Below are positions 27,070 to 36,430 of a stretch of 64,000 nucleotides of DNA, piece by piece. This DNA is from Emcibacter sp. Lineage in GTDB: Bacteria; Pseudomonadota; Alphaproteobacteria; Sphingomonadales; Emcibacteraceae. Both the position numbers and the translations under genes were made by a program. The DNA is taken from NCBI GenBank assembly GCA_021741205.1, contig JAIOYI010000001.1:248001-312000 (forward strand), read 5' to 3'. Each line of letters begins with the position of its first letter. Position 1 is the stretch's first letter. The notes beneath the pieces are model-generated. The model was not told the origin of the DNA and searched no databases. It worked only from the letters and a program-made list of their open reading frames with translations.

Positions 27070-29829
27070 ATGTTTGGCATAGGCTCGGAAGATACAACCC
27101 AGAATAATTTCACATTGATTAATTTCAATGCGGATCTGCTTGGATCTTATTTCAACGCCCAGACCGTTACCCGCACTGTTGCCGCCATTCAAAATACCTC
27201 TCACAGAATTGAACGTGGTCCTGCTGTAATTACCCCTTGGGATCAAATTGAAAACAAAGGCAATCAAACCCTAGCAGGCCAGTTCAATGCGATCCGAGGA
27301 AAAAGTGATTTCATTAATCTTAATGATAAAAACGTCTCTCAAACAAAAAACAAGGATGAAAAGGCTCTTTTTGCGCTTTATCAGGCGCTCAATAATCTTA
27401 AAACCATTGCTGATTATGCCGCTGAACCATCCACACCAACCGCCATACTCGCCAAATTGAGTAGCCAGTTTCGGGGTGGCCTTGCTCAGGTGGACAATTA
27501 TGTCAGAGGCGCAGAACTTGATAAACTTACCCTGATGTTCGGAGATAAAGAATCCCGTGCCCAATCGGATATTTCTCTCGGCAAGAGCAATTACGACATT
27601 TTAGGATCAACCCTTTCCGTCAGCTCAAAGACCCAGGCGATCCCAGGCATTGTTGGTAATGAGGTTTTTACCCTAAAATTGGACAAGGGCGCATCCGTTG
27701 ATAATATTACCATGGATCTCTCACAGATTGCAGGACCCATCACACTGAGCAGCCTGACATCCTATTTTAATCAGCAAATTACGGCCATCACAACGCTTGA
27801 CGCTAATAATAACCCCATCAGCACCTACAAAAGCCGTTTTCTGGTTGAAGAGGTTAGTACGGGAAAATTTGCCCTTAAATTTGATGTTGATGCCACCGAG
27901 AAGGTCACTCTTACCGCACAAATCTCGGAACCTGCCCTCTATATTACAGGTAGCCATAGGGATGCAGGATACGGTGCCACCGAAACGGCAACCCTTACAA
28001 AATTACGTGACCTTGCCACCATAAGCCCCGTTACAGAATTTTCAAATCAAGTCATTGCTGGCACAGATCATACAAGCCCAGGGGATTTATTTGAAACCCA
28101 CGCCGATACCACAGCCATTGACAGCCAAGGCAATGTTTATGTGGTTGGTAGCTCAAAAGGGGATTTTGGCGACCAAATTAACGCTGCCACCGGACAGGAT
28201 GTGTTTCTGACCAAATATGATGCTTCGGGCAATGTTTTGTGGAACCGTCTTCTAGGTGCCTCAGATCAGGCAAAAGCCTTTGACCTTGTCATTGACAGCA
28301 GCGACAATATTTATATTGCAGGACAGGTCAATGATGAATTGATTGCGTCTGACACCTTAACGGGGCTTGATAGCTTTATCACAAAATTTGACAAGGCCGG
28401 TGAAGAATTATGGACCCGTCAGCAAGATACCGTAGCAACCGATAGAGCCAACAGCCTTGCCATAGACGCCGCAGGTGATGTTATTGTGGTCGGATCAATC
28501 CTTGGTCGCCTCAATAGTACAACAACCCACGGCGGACTTGCGGACATTTTTGTGACAAAGCTTAGTGGTTTGGACGGCACCCTTACCGCATCCGCCCAAA
28601 TTGGTGGAGCGGGCACAGAATTGGGGGAAGCCGTTGCAATCGCCAGTGACGGCAATATTCTTGTGGCGGCTCGGGAATCTGGTCATGCCGTCATTCGAAA
28701 ACTTGATGCAACGAATTTAACCGTGGAGCTTGCCTCCTATGATCTTGGGGATCTAGGGGATGGTTCCATTTCCGATATAGTGGTTGATGCCGCAGGATCG
28801 ATCTATATCGCAGGAACAACTAATAATGCTGCCTTATCGGGCGGGACCATAACCAATGCTCATAGCGGCAATGCCGATGGATTTATCACAAAATTTACCG
28901 ATGGCGGCACATCCCTCACGGCGGATTGGACGAATTTTCTGGGAACTTCTGGCACAGATAGGATCGAAGGGCTAAGCGTACAAAACGGTGCGGTTTATGT
29001 GGCAGGCCAAACAAGCGGCACCCTGCCTGGCGCAACAAAATCTGGCAGCACAGATGGCTTTGCCGCAAAAATTGATGCAACCACTGGCGCCGCTGACTGG
29101 ATCAGACAATTAGGTGGCGCAAGCGGTTATAACGGCAGCTCATCCTTGGCCTTTTCTGCATCTGGATCATCCATATTAACCAAACTGGGTTTACCCACAG
29201 GTTTATATGATAATAAACAAACCCGTAACATTGAAACCCAGACATCCGTTCGGGCAGGGGATCACTTCTTCATTTCCATCAATGGGGGACGGGCACAAAA
29301 AATAACCATCAATGAGGGGGATGACTATGCCACCTTGGCAAAACGCATCCAAAGACTATCCTTTAGACATATTAAAGCCGTACAGGTTACGGGAACCAAT
29401 GGGCCAGAACTTAAAATAGAAACCCATAACGGATCAACCTTAGAAGTTATTGCTGGCAAAGGCGCCAAGGATGCGCTGGTAAAGCTTGGCATGCATCCCG
29501 CCAAAATTTTACCCACCGATAAACTTTTTGCTATTGGGGCTGAGTCTTTGGGAACAGACCCTGATAATCTGGGTGGAATATTTGCCCTAAAATTACTGTC
29601 CAGCTTTTCACTCAGGTCAAAAAAAGAAGCCGAATATGTCAGCAACCAAATAACAACAGCCCTTGAAACCATAAAGCGAGCCTTCAGATCATTAACCTAT
29701 GATCCCGTAAAGGCAGATGTTCTTAAACAATCCAAAATAAAAAGTGGCCCAGTACCCGCCTATCTCTTAAAACAGCTCTCCAATTATCAGGATGGTTTAA
29801 GCAGACTTGGCGGCGGTATCAGTATCTAA
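27070..29829 (+). CDS. Large SBBP beta-propeller protein with flagellin-like segments
   Basis: 919 residues with no signal peptide and no TM segment. Three parts are visible. The N-terminal region (1-335) is rich in Asn, Ser and Thr and resembles hook-associated or flagellin proteins. The middle (about 345-683) has about six SBBP-type blades of the pattern AIDSQGNVYVVGSS / DVFLTKYDASGNVLW. The C-terminal region (about 707-919) contains RAGDHFFISINGGRAQKITI followed by KELT-like helices, reminiscent of a flagellin IN motif (about 726-764). The mix suggests a flagellum-associated protein. From memory the architecture recalls Caulobacter FlaEY, a flagellin-modulating protein, but I could not test this. 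Export by the flagellar apparatus is possible. The gene stands alone. It is not an RNA-binding or enzyme family I recognise. Confidence 0.75.
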   Translation: MFGIGSEDTTQNNFTLINFNADLLGSYFNAQTVTRTVAAIQNTSHRIERGPAVITPWDQIENKGNQTLAGQFNAIRGKSDFINLNDKNVSQTKNKDEKALFALYQALNNLKTIADYAAEPSTPTAILAKLSSQFRGGLAQVDNYVRGAELDKLTLMFGDKESRAQSDISLGKSNYDILGSTLSVSSKTQAIPGIVGNEVFTLKLDKGASVDNITMDLSQIAGPITLSSLTSYFNQQITAITTLDANNNPISTYKSRFLVEEVSTGKFALKFDVDATEKVTLTAQISEPALYITGSHRDAGYGATETATLTKLRDLATISPVTEFSNQVIAGTDHTSPGDLFETHADTTAIDSQGNVYVVGSSKGDFGDQINAATGQDVFLTKYDASGNVLWNRLLGASDQAKAFDLVIDSSDNIYIAGQVNDELIASDTLTGLDSFITKFDKAGEELWTRQQDTVATDRANSLAIDAAGDVIVVGSILGRLNSTTTHGGLADIFVTKLSGLDGTLTASAQIGGAGTELGEAVAIASDGNILVAARESGHAVIRKLDATNLTVELASYDLGDLGDGSISDIVVDAAGSIYIAGTTNNAALSGGTITNAHSGNADGFITKFTDGGTSLTADWTNFLGTSGTDRIEGLSVQNGAVYVAGQTSGTLPGATKSGSTDGFAAKIDATTGAADWIRQLGGASGYNGSSSLAFSASGSSILTKLGLPTGLYDNKQTRNIETQTSVRAGDHFFISINGGRAQKITINEGDDYATLAKRIQRLSFRHIKAVQVTGTNGPELKIETHNGSTLEVIAGKGAKDALVKLGMHPAKILPTDKLFAIGAESLGTDPDNLGGIFALKLLSSFSLRSKKEAEYVSNQITTALETIKRAFRSLTYDPVKADVLKQSKIKSGPVPAYLLKQLSNYQDGLSRLGGGISI

Positions 29830-29996
29830 TTTTTGGATTTATCCTTCCCCAAACAGACATAAAAAAAGATGCCCGTTACGCAACAAGGGCACCTCGTATT
29901 TTTACACAATAAAATAAATAATCATACTCAACTTATTTTATGAAAAGACGGCCAAAACGCAACTGAGCCGCCTTTAGCCAATTTCATAAATGAATA

Positions 29997-30057
29997 AGAG
30001 TGGGCGAAGATAGCCTTCTGTTGGGGGTCAGATAAGTCCAAACTTCGCCCCTGCTCT
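29997..30057. other. Stable inverted repeat, possible structured RNA
   Basis: GGGCGAAG (30002-30009) is the exact complement of CTTCGCCC (30043-30050). Outside it AGAG (29997-30000) can pair with CTCT (30054-30057). The loop is 33 nt and contains TTGGGGGTCAGATAAG. No T-run follows on either strand, so it is not a simple terminator. It may be part of a small RNA or a 3' UTR structure. Confidence 0.4.
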
Positions 30058-30154
30058 AGAGGCAATTAGTAAAATGCATAAACCGTGCCATTCTTAAAAT
30101 TTTCCGAAATTCCTTATTTTCTGCGATAATCATTATTTATATCCTTATAATATT

Positions 30155-30214
30155 TTGCAAAATGTCTAATATCGAATATTATTCATTCAAAATGCGTTGC
30201 AAAATGCAAAATAT
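30155..30214 (+). repeat. Repeated TTGCAAAATG element before the FliL-like gene
   Basis: TTGCAAAATG occurs at 30155-30164 and 30197-30206 (42 nt apart, four helical turns), and TGCAAAATAT overlaps the second at 30205-30214. The first copy is extended to TTTTGCAAAA, a perfect palindrome. They lie 84-143 nt before the ATG at 30298 and could be binding sites, though the region is very AT-rich. Confidence 0.35.
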
Positions 30215-30297
30215 TTTATTAACGAAATAATGACATTATTGCTGTAAATTCTTAAAAGACTTAAATTACAACCAAAAAAATTGAGAAAATATATTAT

Positions 30298-30744
30298 ATG
30301 CGTCATTTTTTATTCACTATAACCTTCATAATCCTGACATTAATTTTCTCGGGCTTCTTTATAACAGCTCAGGCCATGGCCTCCGAAGAAGAAAAACCCA
30401 AAAAAGAAGAAGAGGCAGAAGGTCATATTAGTGAAATCTATATAGCCGTACCGCCCCTTGCCGTCAGCATGTACCATAAGGGTCGACCAAAAGGCAACAT
30501 GACCATCACAGTCGTTGTAAAATTGGAGAATGAAGAAAAACGCGAAATGGCCCGTAAATATGTGCCAAGACTGAGCAGTGCCTATGTGATGGAGGCCAGC
30601 CGTCTCTCCTATAATTATTTTGATGTCTATAAGCCCGTCAATGTGGCCATGATCGGCGATGCCTTTCAACGGGTTACCAATAGCCTTTTAAGACATAATG
30701 AGGCGCGCGTATTTGTTTCTGATGTCATTGTCAATAAAAGATAA
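30298..30744 (+). CDS. Small exported or membrane-anchored FliL-like protein
   Basis: 148 residues. An N-terminal hydrophobic helix or signal (LFTITFIILTLIFSGFFITAQAMA) is followed by a charged EEEKPKKEEEAEG linker. A compact domain comes next: YIAVPPLAVSMYHKGRPKGNMTITVVVKLENEEKREMARKY. That layout (one helix, acidic/basic linker, then a sheet beginning with a Pro-rich 'vPPl.v' strand and a 'v.l.l.' strand) is the FliL plan. FliL sits next to the flagellar stator. The similarity is by eye and weak, so I give no symbol. It lies after the propeller gene on the same strand but 468 nt away. It has no strong ribosome site. Confidence 0.6.
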   Translation: MRHFLFTITFIILTLIFSGFFITAQAMASEEEKPKKEEEAEGHISEIYIAVPPLAVSMYHKGRPKGNMTITVVVKLENEEKREMARKYVPRLSSAYVMEASRLSYNYFDVYKPVNVAMIGDAFQRVTNSLLRHNEARVFVSDVIVNKR

Positions 30745-30780
30745 TGCTATCATATCTTGTTGTCACAGACTCTTTTTTTA

Positions 30781-30807
30781 TATAGTATAACCTATAGTAT
30801 ATAGTAC
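30781..30807 (+). repeat. Three iterated TATAGTAT/C units before the TonB receptor gene
   Basis: TATAGTAT at 30781-30788, TATAGTAT at 30793-30800 and TATAGTAC at 30800-30807 lie about 90-110 nt before the receptor ATG. They may be overlapping -10-like promoters or operator half sites. AT richness makes chance similarity possible. Confidence 0.35.
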
Positions 30808-30894
30808 TTTACAAATAGTTCCCCTTTTTACGTCCTCTATCGTCTTTATAATTACTTATTTTAAGTTACCATAAATATAACTAGGGAGAAAAAA

Positions 30895-33435
30895 ATGAAC
30901 CATCTTAAATATTTAAAAACAACCTCTGCCATGATATCCGCCTCAATGATGATGGGAGCCGTTATAACATCAACCACACACGCAGCAGAAACAGTACTAG
31001 AAGAAATCGTCGTCACATCCCAATACCGTGAACAAAGTTTAAAAGACGTCCCCATATCCGTATCTGTGGTAAGTGGTGACTTCATAAAAGCCAATGCCAT
31101 TCAGAAAATGGCTGATCTTCAATTTTCGGTTCCAAACTTCACTATGGCCGAAAGCGGTATCGGCACCAACGTCTTTATTCGTGGCATTGGTTCGGGCAAT
31201 AACCAAGGTTTCGAACAATCGGTTGGCATCTATGTGGACGGCATCCATCATGGACGTGCCCAACAATCCCGTGCGCCTTTCCTTGATCTGGAACGCATAG
31301 AAGTGCTGCGGGGTCCTCAATCCATTCTTTTTGGCAAAAACTCTGTCTCGGGTGCCTTGAATATATCCACCGCAAAACCAACAGAGGCATTTGAAGGCTC
31401 TGCAAGTGTATCTTATGAGCCAACCGACAATGAAAAGGAAGCAACCCTTGTTTTGTCAGGCCCTATATCTGACAAGGTTCGGATGCGGGTAGCTGGTCGC
31501 TATCATGATCTGGACGGCTATATTGAGAATTTAACCTTGGGCCGCATGGAGCCAGATCAAAAGGACTGGACTCTGCGGGGTACGGTGGAAATGGATTTAT
31601 CGGAAAATTTAACCGCCACCCTCAAGGTTGAACATAGCAGATTTGATGTGCTAGGCCGCAATATGGAAATTGACGGCGAACTTCCCAACACTCTCTTTCC
31701 TGGAGGTCATCCCCTAGCTGGCATGCTCTATTCCCAAATTCTGGTTTATGGCTTTGGGCAAAATGCCTCTGTATTGGACAACAGTTTGGACGGCAAACGT
31801 CATTCTAACGGCGACTATAGCAAGAATAAACAAACCGAGGCTATCCTCACCTTGGATTGGCAAATTGGCGATCATGCCTTGACCTCCACCACGGGTTATT
31901 CCGACTTTAAATTTGATGATAATTGTGACTGTGATTTCACAGGTGCCAATATCTTTAGCCTACCGCTGTCTGAACAGTTTGAACAATATTCGCAGGAAAT
32001 TCGCTTAACATCCCCTGGCGGAGAAAAGATTGATTACATCTTAGGCGCCTATTTCCAAACCACAAAACATGGTTATCAGGACGGCATTAACGTGAATAGC
32101 ACGTCAGTTCTGGTACCTCTTTTGAACGGCAATGCGGCCTTTGCACCTTTTGCACCACTGTTTGGTGCCCTGGGTATTACGGGAGCAGGTGACCTTTTTT
32201 CAAACACAGCCTCCCCACGGGATGCCGAGGTTGACGGCGATGTCTATTCCGCCTTTGCACAAGCCTCATGGCATATAAATGATGACCTCACCCTGCAACT
32301 TGGCGGGCGATTAACCCATGAAAAGAAAGATGGCTCACGCCAGCTGACCATCACCAATATAGACGGCAGCCCTCTGACGGGTGCCAAGCTTTTGGCCCCT
32401 GAATTTTATGCCATTGCCTTTGATATTGGAGCCTCCAATCTCAGTGGTGCGAATATTTCAGAGGTTCTTGTCCCTCTTCTGGGTGCGGGTCTTGGCGGGG
32501 CTCTATCTGCGGCTTATGCGCCAACATTTGGTTTTTTTGCAGCTCCTCTGGGCAAACATCCCGTCTCGGGCAGCCGTTCAGAAACCAAATTTTCACCAGA
32601 TGTGAAGCTCACTTATGATGTCTCGGATGATGCCATGATCTATGCCAGTTGGGTTAAGGGCAGCAAATCGGGCGGTTTTGACTTCCGTGCCAATAACCGT
32701 GGTCGGGAAGCCACCATGGAAGAGGCCTTTGAATTTGAAGACGAAAATGCCACCAACTATGAAGTCGGCGGTAAACTTGTCATGGCAGACGGTGCAGCAG
32801 AAATTAATTTCGCGGCCTTCTTCACTAAATTCAGCGATCTTCAGGTATCAATTTTTGACGGCACCTTGGGCTTTAACGTAGGCAACGCCGCCAGAGCCGA
32901 GGTAAAGGGGCTTGAAGTTGATGGACGCTATCAGGCAACGGAAAGTCTCACGCTGCATGGCTCAATGGCCTATACAGACTTTCAGTTCAAGGATTATGTC
33001 AATGGCCAATGTTATTTCGGTCAAACCCCCTTTGGCCCATCGGCCGCTAACGGCGACTGTGATTATTCCGGCCTAACAAACCAGTTGGTTTCCGACTTTC
33101 AAGGAACCTTTGGATTCAATCATTTTTATGAAATATCATCTAATCTCACGGTCAACACATCTGGCAACCTGTTCTATACCAGCAAGTATAACGCCTCACC
33201 GCAACTTGACCCAAAGCTGATCCAACCAGGCTATGCTAAAATTAACGCCCGCATTGCTCTTATGAGTGAAGAGGGTTGGGAGTTAGCCGTTTTGGGTGAT
33301 AATCTGACCGATAAGAAGGTAAAACTTTTTTCCGCTGATGCACCCTTATCTGGCTCAACCTTCAAAGCGATTGCCAATTATAATTTCATGAGCCGTGGAC
33401 GGACAGTGACCATCCAAGCAAGCATGAAATTCTAA
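30895..33435 (+). CDS. TonB-dependent outer-membrane receptor
   Basis: 846 residues with a signal peptide ending at TTHAAET (about residue 31). A TonB box candidate EEIVVTSQYRE (36-46) and a plug domain (50-160) with FIRGIGSGNNQGFEQSVGIY and LERIEVLRGPQSILFGKNSV are followed by a 22-strand barrel ending in VTIQASMKF with terminal Phe. It imports a ligand across the outer membrane using TonB-ExbB-ExbD (not in the window). The ligand is unknown. Two barrel loops (about 403-433 and 495-553) are strikingly hydrophobic, and Cys pairs occur in DDNCDCDF and CYFGQ...NGDCDY. TAGGGAGA gives a strong ribosome site. It is transcribed alone, with a strong terminator after it. Confidence 0.93.
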   Translation: MNHLKYLKTTSAMISASMMMGAVITSTTHAAETVLEEIVVTSQYREQSLKDVPISVSVVSGDFIKANAIQKMADLQFSVPNFTMAESGIGTNVFIRGIGSGNNQGFEQSVGIYVDGIHHGRAQQSRAPFLDLERIEVLRGPQSILFGKNSVSGALNISTAKPTEAFEGSASVSYEPTDNEKEATLVLSGPISDKVRMRVAGRYHDLDGYIENLTLGRMEPDQKDWTLRGTVEMDLSENLTATLKVEHSRFDVLGRNMEIDGELPNTLFPGGHPLAGMLYSQILVYGFGQNASVLDNSLDGKRHSNGDYSKNKQTEAILTLDWQIGDHALTSTTGYSDFKFDDNCDCDFTGANIFSLPLSEQFEQYSQEIRLTSPGGEKIDYILGAYFQTTKHGYQDGINVNSTSVLVPLLNGNAAFAPFAPLFGALGITGAGDLFSNTASPRDAEVDGDVYSAFAQASWHINDDLTLQLGGRLTHEKKDGSRQLTITNIDGSPLTGAKLLAPEFYAIAFDIGASNLSGANISEVLVPLLGAGLGGALSAAYAPTFGFFAAPLGKHPVSGSRSETKFSPDVKLTYDVSDDAMIYASWVKGSKSGGFDFRANNRGREATMEEAFEFEDENATNYEVGGKLVMADGAAEINFAAFFTKFSDLQVSIFDGTLGFNVGNAARAEVKGLEVDGRYQATESLTLHGSMAYTDFQFKDYVNGQCYFGQTPFGPSAANGDCDYSGLTNQLVSDFQGTFGFNHFYEISSNLTVNTSGNLFYTSKYNASPQLDPKLIQPGYAKINARIALMSEEGWELAVLGDNLTDKKVKLFSADAPLSGSTFKAIANYNFMSRGRTVTIQASMKF

Positions 33436-33453
33436 TAACCCTTTGAGAATAGT

Positions 33454-33486
33454 AAAAGGCGGCGAGATCACTTGCCGCTTTTTTTT
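33454..33486 (+). terminator. Terminator between the TonB receptor gene and polA
   Basis: AAAAGGCGGCGAG (33454-33466) pairs with CTTGCCGCTTTT (33471-33482) with one bulged G and a 4-nt loop, and the T-run extends to 33486. It serves the receptor gene. The minus strand has a short T-run (TTTTA), so it may also help end polA, which stops 11 nt away. Confidence 0.88.
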
Positions 33487-33496
33487 AGGACAAAAA

Positions 33497-36283
33497 CTAA
33501 TGGGCTTCGTCCCAATTATCTCCAATACCCACATCAACGGTCAAGGGAACAGAAATCTCAATAGCGGGCATGGCCGCATGTTCCATAATATTTTTAACCA
33601 CTGGAATGGTTTTTTCCACCTGATCTTCTGGCACCTCAAAAACAAGTTCATCATGCACCTGAAGCAGCATTTTAGCATCGAGACCCGCCCCCCGAAAAGC
33701 ATCGGGCATTTTTATCATCGCCCGACGAATAACGTCAGCGGCCGCCCCCTGAATGGGTGCATTTATCGCCGCCCGCTCGCCAAAGGATCGCTGCATGCCA
33801 TTTTTATCATTAATATTGGGGATATGGCAACGGCGGCCAAAAATTGTCTCCACATAACCATTCTTGCGGCAAAAATCCTTGGTTTCCTCCATATAGGTGC
33901 GAATGCCGGGAAAGCGCTCAAAATAGGTATCAATGAATTGTTTGGCCTCCGCATTGCCAATCCCCAGTTGACGGGCAAGGCCAAAGGCACTAATGCCGTA
34001 AATGATTCCAAAATTAATCGCCTTGGCCTGACGTCTAATACTGGGGTCCATGCCTTCGATCGGAACACCGAAAACCTCTGATGCTGTCATGGCATGAATA
34101 TCAATGCCGTCCTTAAAGGCCTGTTTCAGGCTGTCGAGTTCTGCAATATGGGCAAGAAGACGCAGCTCAATCTGACTATAATCAGCAGCCAAAAACTTAT
34201 GTCCTGCCTTTGGAATGAAGGCTTGTCTGATTTTACGTCCTTCTTCCGATCGAATGGGAATATTTTGCAAATTCGGATCATTGGAGCTGAGCCGTCCCGT
34301 CGTGGTCGATGCCAAGGAATAAGACGTGTGAATACGACCCGTGTCCTTATTAATTTCATTTTGGAGAGCATCCGTATAGGTGCTTTTCAACTTGGCGAGC
34401 TGCCGCCAATCTAATATTTTTCTGGGTATTTCATGGCCTTCTGCCGCCAAACCCTCTAAAACATCAACATTGGTGCTATAGCCCCCACTCTTATTTTTCT
34501 TGCCGCCCTTAAAGCCCAATTCATCAAAAAGAATTTCCCCCAGTTGTTTTGGCGAGGCAATATTAAATTCACGATCCGAAAGCCTATAAATTTCACTTTC
34601 CAAAACCAATAACCGCTCGGCAAAATCACTAGATAGCCGCTTTAATATAACACGATCCACCAAAATTCCCGCCATTTCCATCTGTGCGAGAACCGCCGCC
34701 AAGGGCCGATCAAGGGTTTCATAAACCGTTGTCATCTGTTCTGCCACAAGGCGAGGTTTTAAAATTCGGTGCAGACGTCCTGTGATGTCCGCATCTTCTG
34801 CGGCATATTCTGTGGCCTTATCAAGGGGAACCTGATCAAAGGTAATTTGATTTTTACCCGTACCGCACACCTCCTTAAAAGAAATACAGTCATGATCCAG
34901 ATGAATTTTGGCAAGCTCGTCCATGCCGTGATGATGGGACCCCGCATCAAGCACATATGACATCATCATAGTATCATCATAGGGGCTTATCTGAATGCCG
35001 TGTCTTGCTAAGATCAGATAATCATATTTGATATTCTGGCCGATTTTGAGGATAGCAGGATTTTCAAGAATGGGCTTTAAGGCCGAAAGCGCCCTATCCA
35101 TTGGAATCTGTTGCAGATCATTTTTGTCTCCAAAGTCAAGTTCACCAGAAGCCGCTGTTCTGTGGGACAGGGGAATATAACAAGCCTTGCCAGAGGACAG
35201 GGAAAGGGATACGCCCACAAGTTCCGCCCGCATGGCATTTAACGACGTGGTTTCCGTATCAACGGCCACCTGATGTGCCTTTTTAATCTCTGTGATCCAT
35301 TGGTCTAACTGTTCCATGGTGGTCACGCAGTCATAAGAAATATTTTCCGGCATACTATCGGGGGAGGCCTGATGAAGAGCCGCAACATCTGGTCCCATGT
35401 GGGAAAGTATTTTGCTTTGGAGTTTCCGAAAGCCCTGTTCCTCTAAAAAGGGCAGCACAACATTGGCGTCAATATCCCGCACCGCAAATGTTTCAATATC
35501 GGGTAGCCCCTTCACATCCACACAAAGCGTTACAAGCGTTCGACTTAGGCGCGCCATATCCGCATGTTCAATGAGTTTTTCCCGTCTTTTGGGCTGCTTA
35601 ATTTCGTTGGCCCGTGCCAAAAGACTGTCCAAATCACCGTAATGATTAATCAGTTCTGCGGCGGTTTTTACCCCAATACCCGGCACCCCTGGAATATTAT
35701 CCGCACTATCGCCTGCAAGCGCCTGAATCTCGATCACCTTTTCAGGACCCACGCCAAATTTTTCAAAAACCTCATCCCGTCCGATAAATTTATTTTTCAT
35801 GCTGTCAAACATATTAATTTTATCACCGATCAACTGCATCAAATCCTTATCCGAGGATACAATGGTGACTAAAAAACCTTTGCTTTCGGCAAGCCTTGCG
35901 TAGGTTGCAATGATATCATCGGCCTCATAGCCATCCGAATCAATGGCGGACACATGAAAGGCCTCGACAGCCTCTCGGATTATGGGAAACTGAGGCACCA
36001 AATCCTCAGGCGCGGGTGGCCTGTGCGCCTTATAGTCGGGATAAATATCATTGCGGAACGTTTTGCGGGCACGGTCAAATATACAAGCCAAATGGGTTGG
36101 ACGTTGATTATCATCCAAATCCTTTAACAATTTAAACAGCATATTGGTAAAACCCATCACCGCATTGATGGGTGTTCCGTCATGACGGGTCAAGGGGGGT
36201 AAGGCATGATAGGCCCGAAAAATAAACCCCGATACATCAATCAGGTAAATATGCTTATTGTGGCCTTTGGTATCATCTGTCAT
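33497..36283 (-). CDS. polA: DNA polymerase I
   Basis: 928 residues with three domains. The 5'-3' exonuclease covers about 1-300 (IYLIDVSGFIFRAYHALPPL, ALAGDSADNIPGVPGIGVKT). The 3'-5' exonuclease covers about 325-515 and keeps its metal residues (VAVDTETTS, GQNIKYDYLIL, YAAEDADIT), so proofreading should be active. The polymerase has motif A DYSQIELRLLAHI, motif B RRQAKAINFGIIYGISAFG and motif C LLQVHDELVFE. It fills gaps and removes RNA primers in replication and repair. It is transcribed alone on the minus strand. Its start region is divergent from the ABC ATPase gene with about 147 nt between start codons. Confidence 0.97.
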   Translation of the reverse strand: MTDDTKGHNKHIYLIDVSGFIFRAYHALPPLTRHDGTPINAVMGFTNMLFKLLKDLDDNQRPTHLACIFDRARKTFRNDIYPDYKAHRPPAPEDLVPQFPIIREAVEAFHVSAIDSDGYEADDIIATYARLAESKGFLVTIVSSDKDLMQLIGDKINMFDSMKNKFIGRDEVFEKFGVGPEKVIEIQALAGDSADNIPGVPGIGVKTAAELINHYGDLDSLLARANEIKQPKRREKLIEHADMARLSRTLVTLCVDVKGLPDIETFAVRDIDANVVLPFLEEQGFRKLQSKILSHMGPDVAALHQASPDSMPENISYDCVTTMEQLDQWITEIKKAHQVAVDTETTSLNAMRAELVGVSLSLSSGKACYIPLSHRTAASGELDFGDKNDLQQIPMDRALSALKPILENPAILKIGQNIKYDYLILARHGIQISPYDDTMMMSYVLDAGSHHHGMDELAKIHLDHDCISFKEVCGTGKNQITFDQVPLDKATEYAAEDADITGRLHRILKPRLVAEQMTTVYETLDRPLAAVLAQMEMAGILVDRVILKRLSSDFAERLLVLESEIYRLSDREFNIASPKQLGEILFDELGFKGGKKNKSGGYSTNVDVLEGLAAEGHEIPRKILDWRQLAKLKSTYTDALQNEINKDTGRIHTSYSLASTTTGRLSSNDPNLQNIPIRSEEGRKIRQAFIPKAGHKFLAADYSQIELRLLAHIAELDSLKQAFKDGIDIHAMTASEVFGVPIEGMDPSIRRQAKAINFGIIYGISAFGLARQLGIGNAEAKQFIDTYFERFPGIRTYMEETKDFCRKNGYVETIFGRRCHIPNINDKNGMQRSFGERAAINAPIQGAAADVIRRAMIKMPDAFRGAGLDAKMLLQVHDELVFEVPEDQVEKTIPVVKNIMEHAAMPAIEISVPLTVDVGIGDNWDEAH

Positions 36284-36430
36284 GGGGAGCCTTTTGTGTT
36301 CGCGCTCAAGAAAATTTTATCAATAATCATTGACCTAGCGCATAATTTCATAAATATGGTACAAAGATTAAACATGGGAATCTTGGGTATGACCCTAATG
36401 CTCTCATGGTCATTAGACAAGGTATTTTTT

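Larger units (their letters stand above)
29830..30297. other. 468-nt intergenic region with hairpins and repeats
   Basis: No ORF of note. GATGCCC and GGGCACC around 29868-29894 form a short hairpin followed by TATTTTT and may end the propeller gene transcript. A larger hairpin lies at 29997-30057 and a repeated TTGCAAAATG element at 30155-30214, both listed separately. The remainder is strongly AT-rich and leads into the FliL-like gene. Confidence 0.5.

Noticed and set aside
27070-29829. Naming the propeller protein FlaEY
   Set aside because: The resemblance is from remembered architecture only; no alignment could be made, so no symbol is given.
36206-36430. Longer start of the ABC ATPase gene
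   Set aside because: It would run antisense into the polA start and add a non-family N-terminus. The ATG at 36431 gives the usual length.
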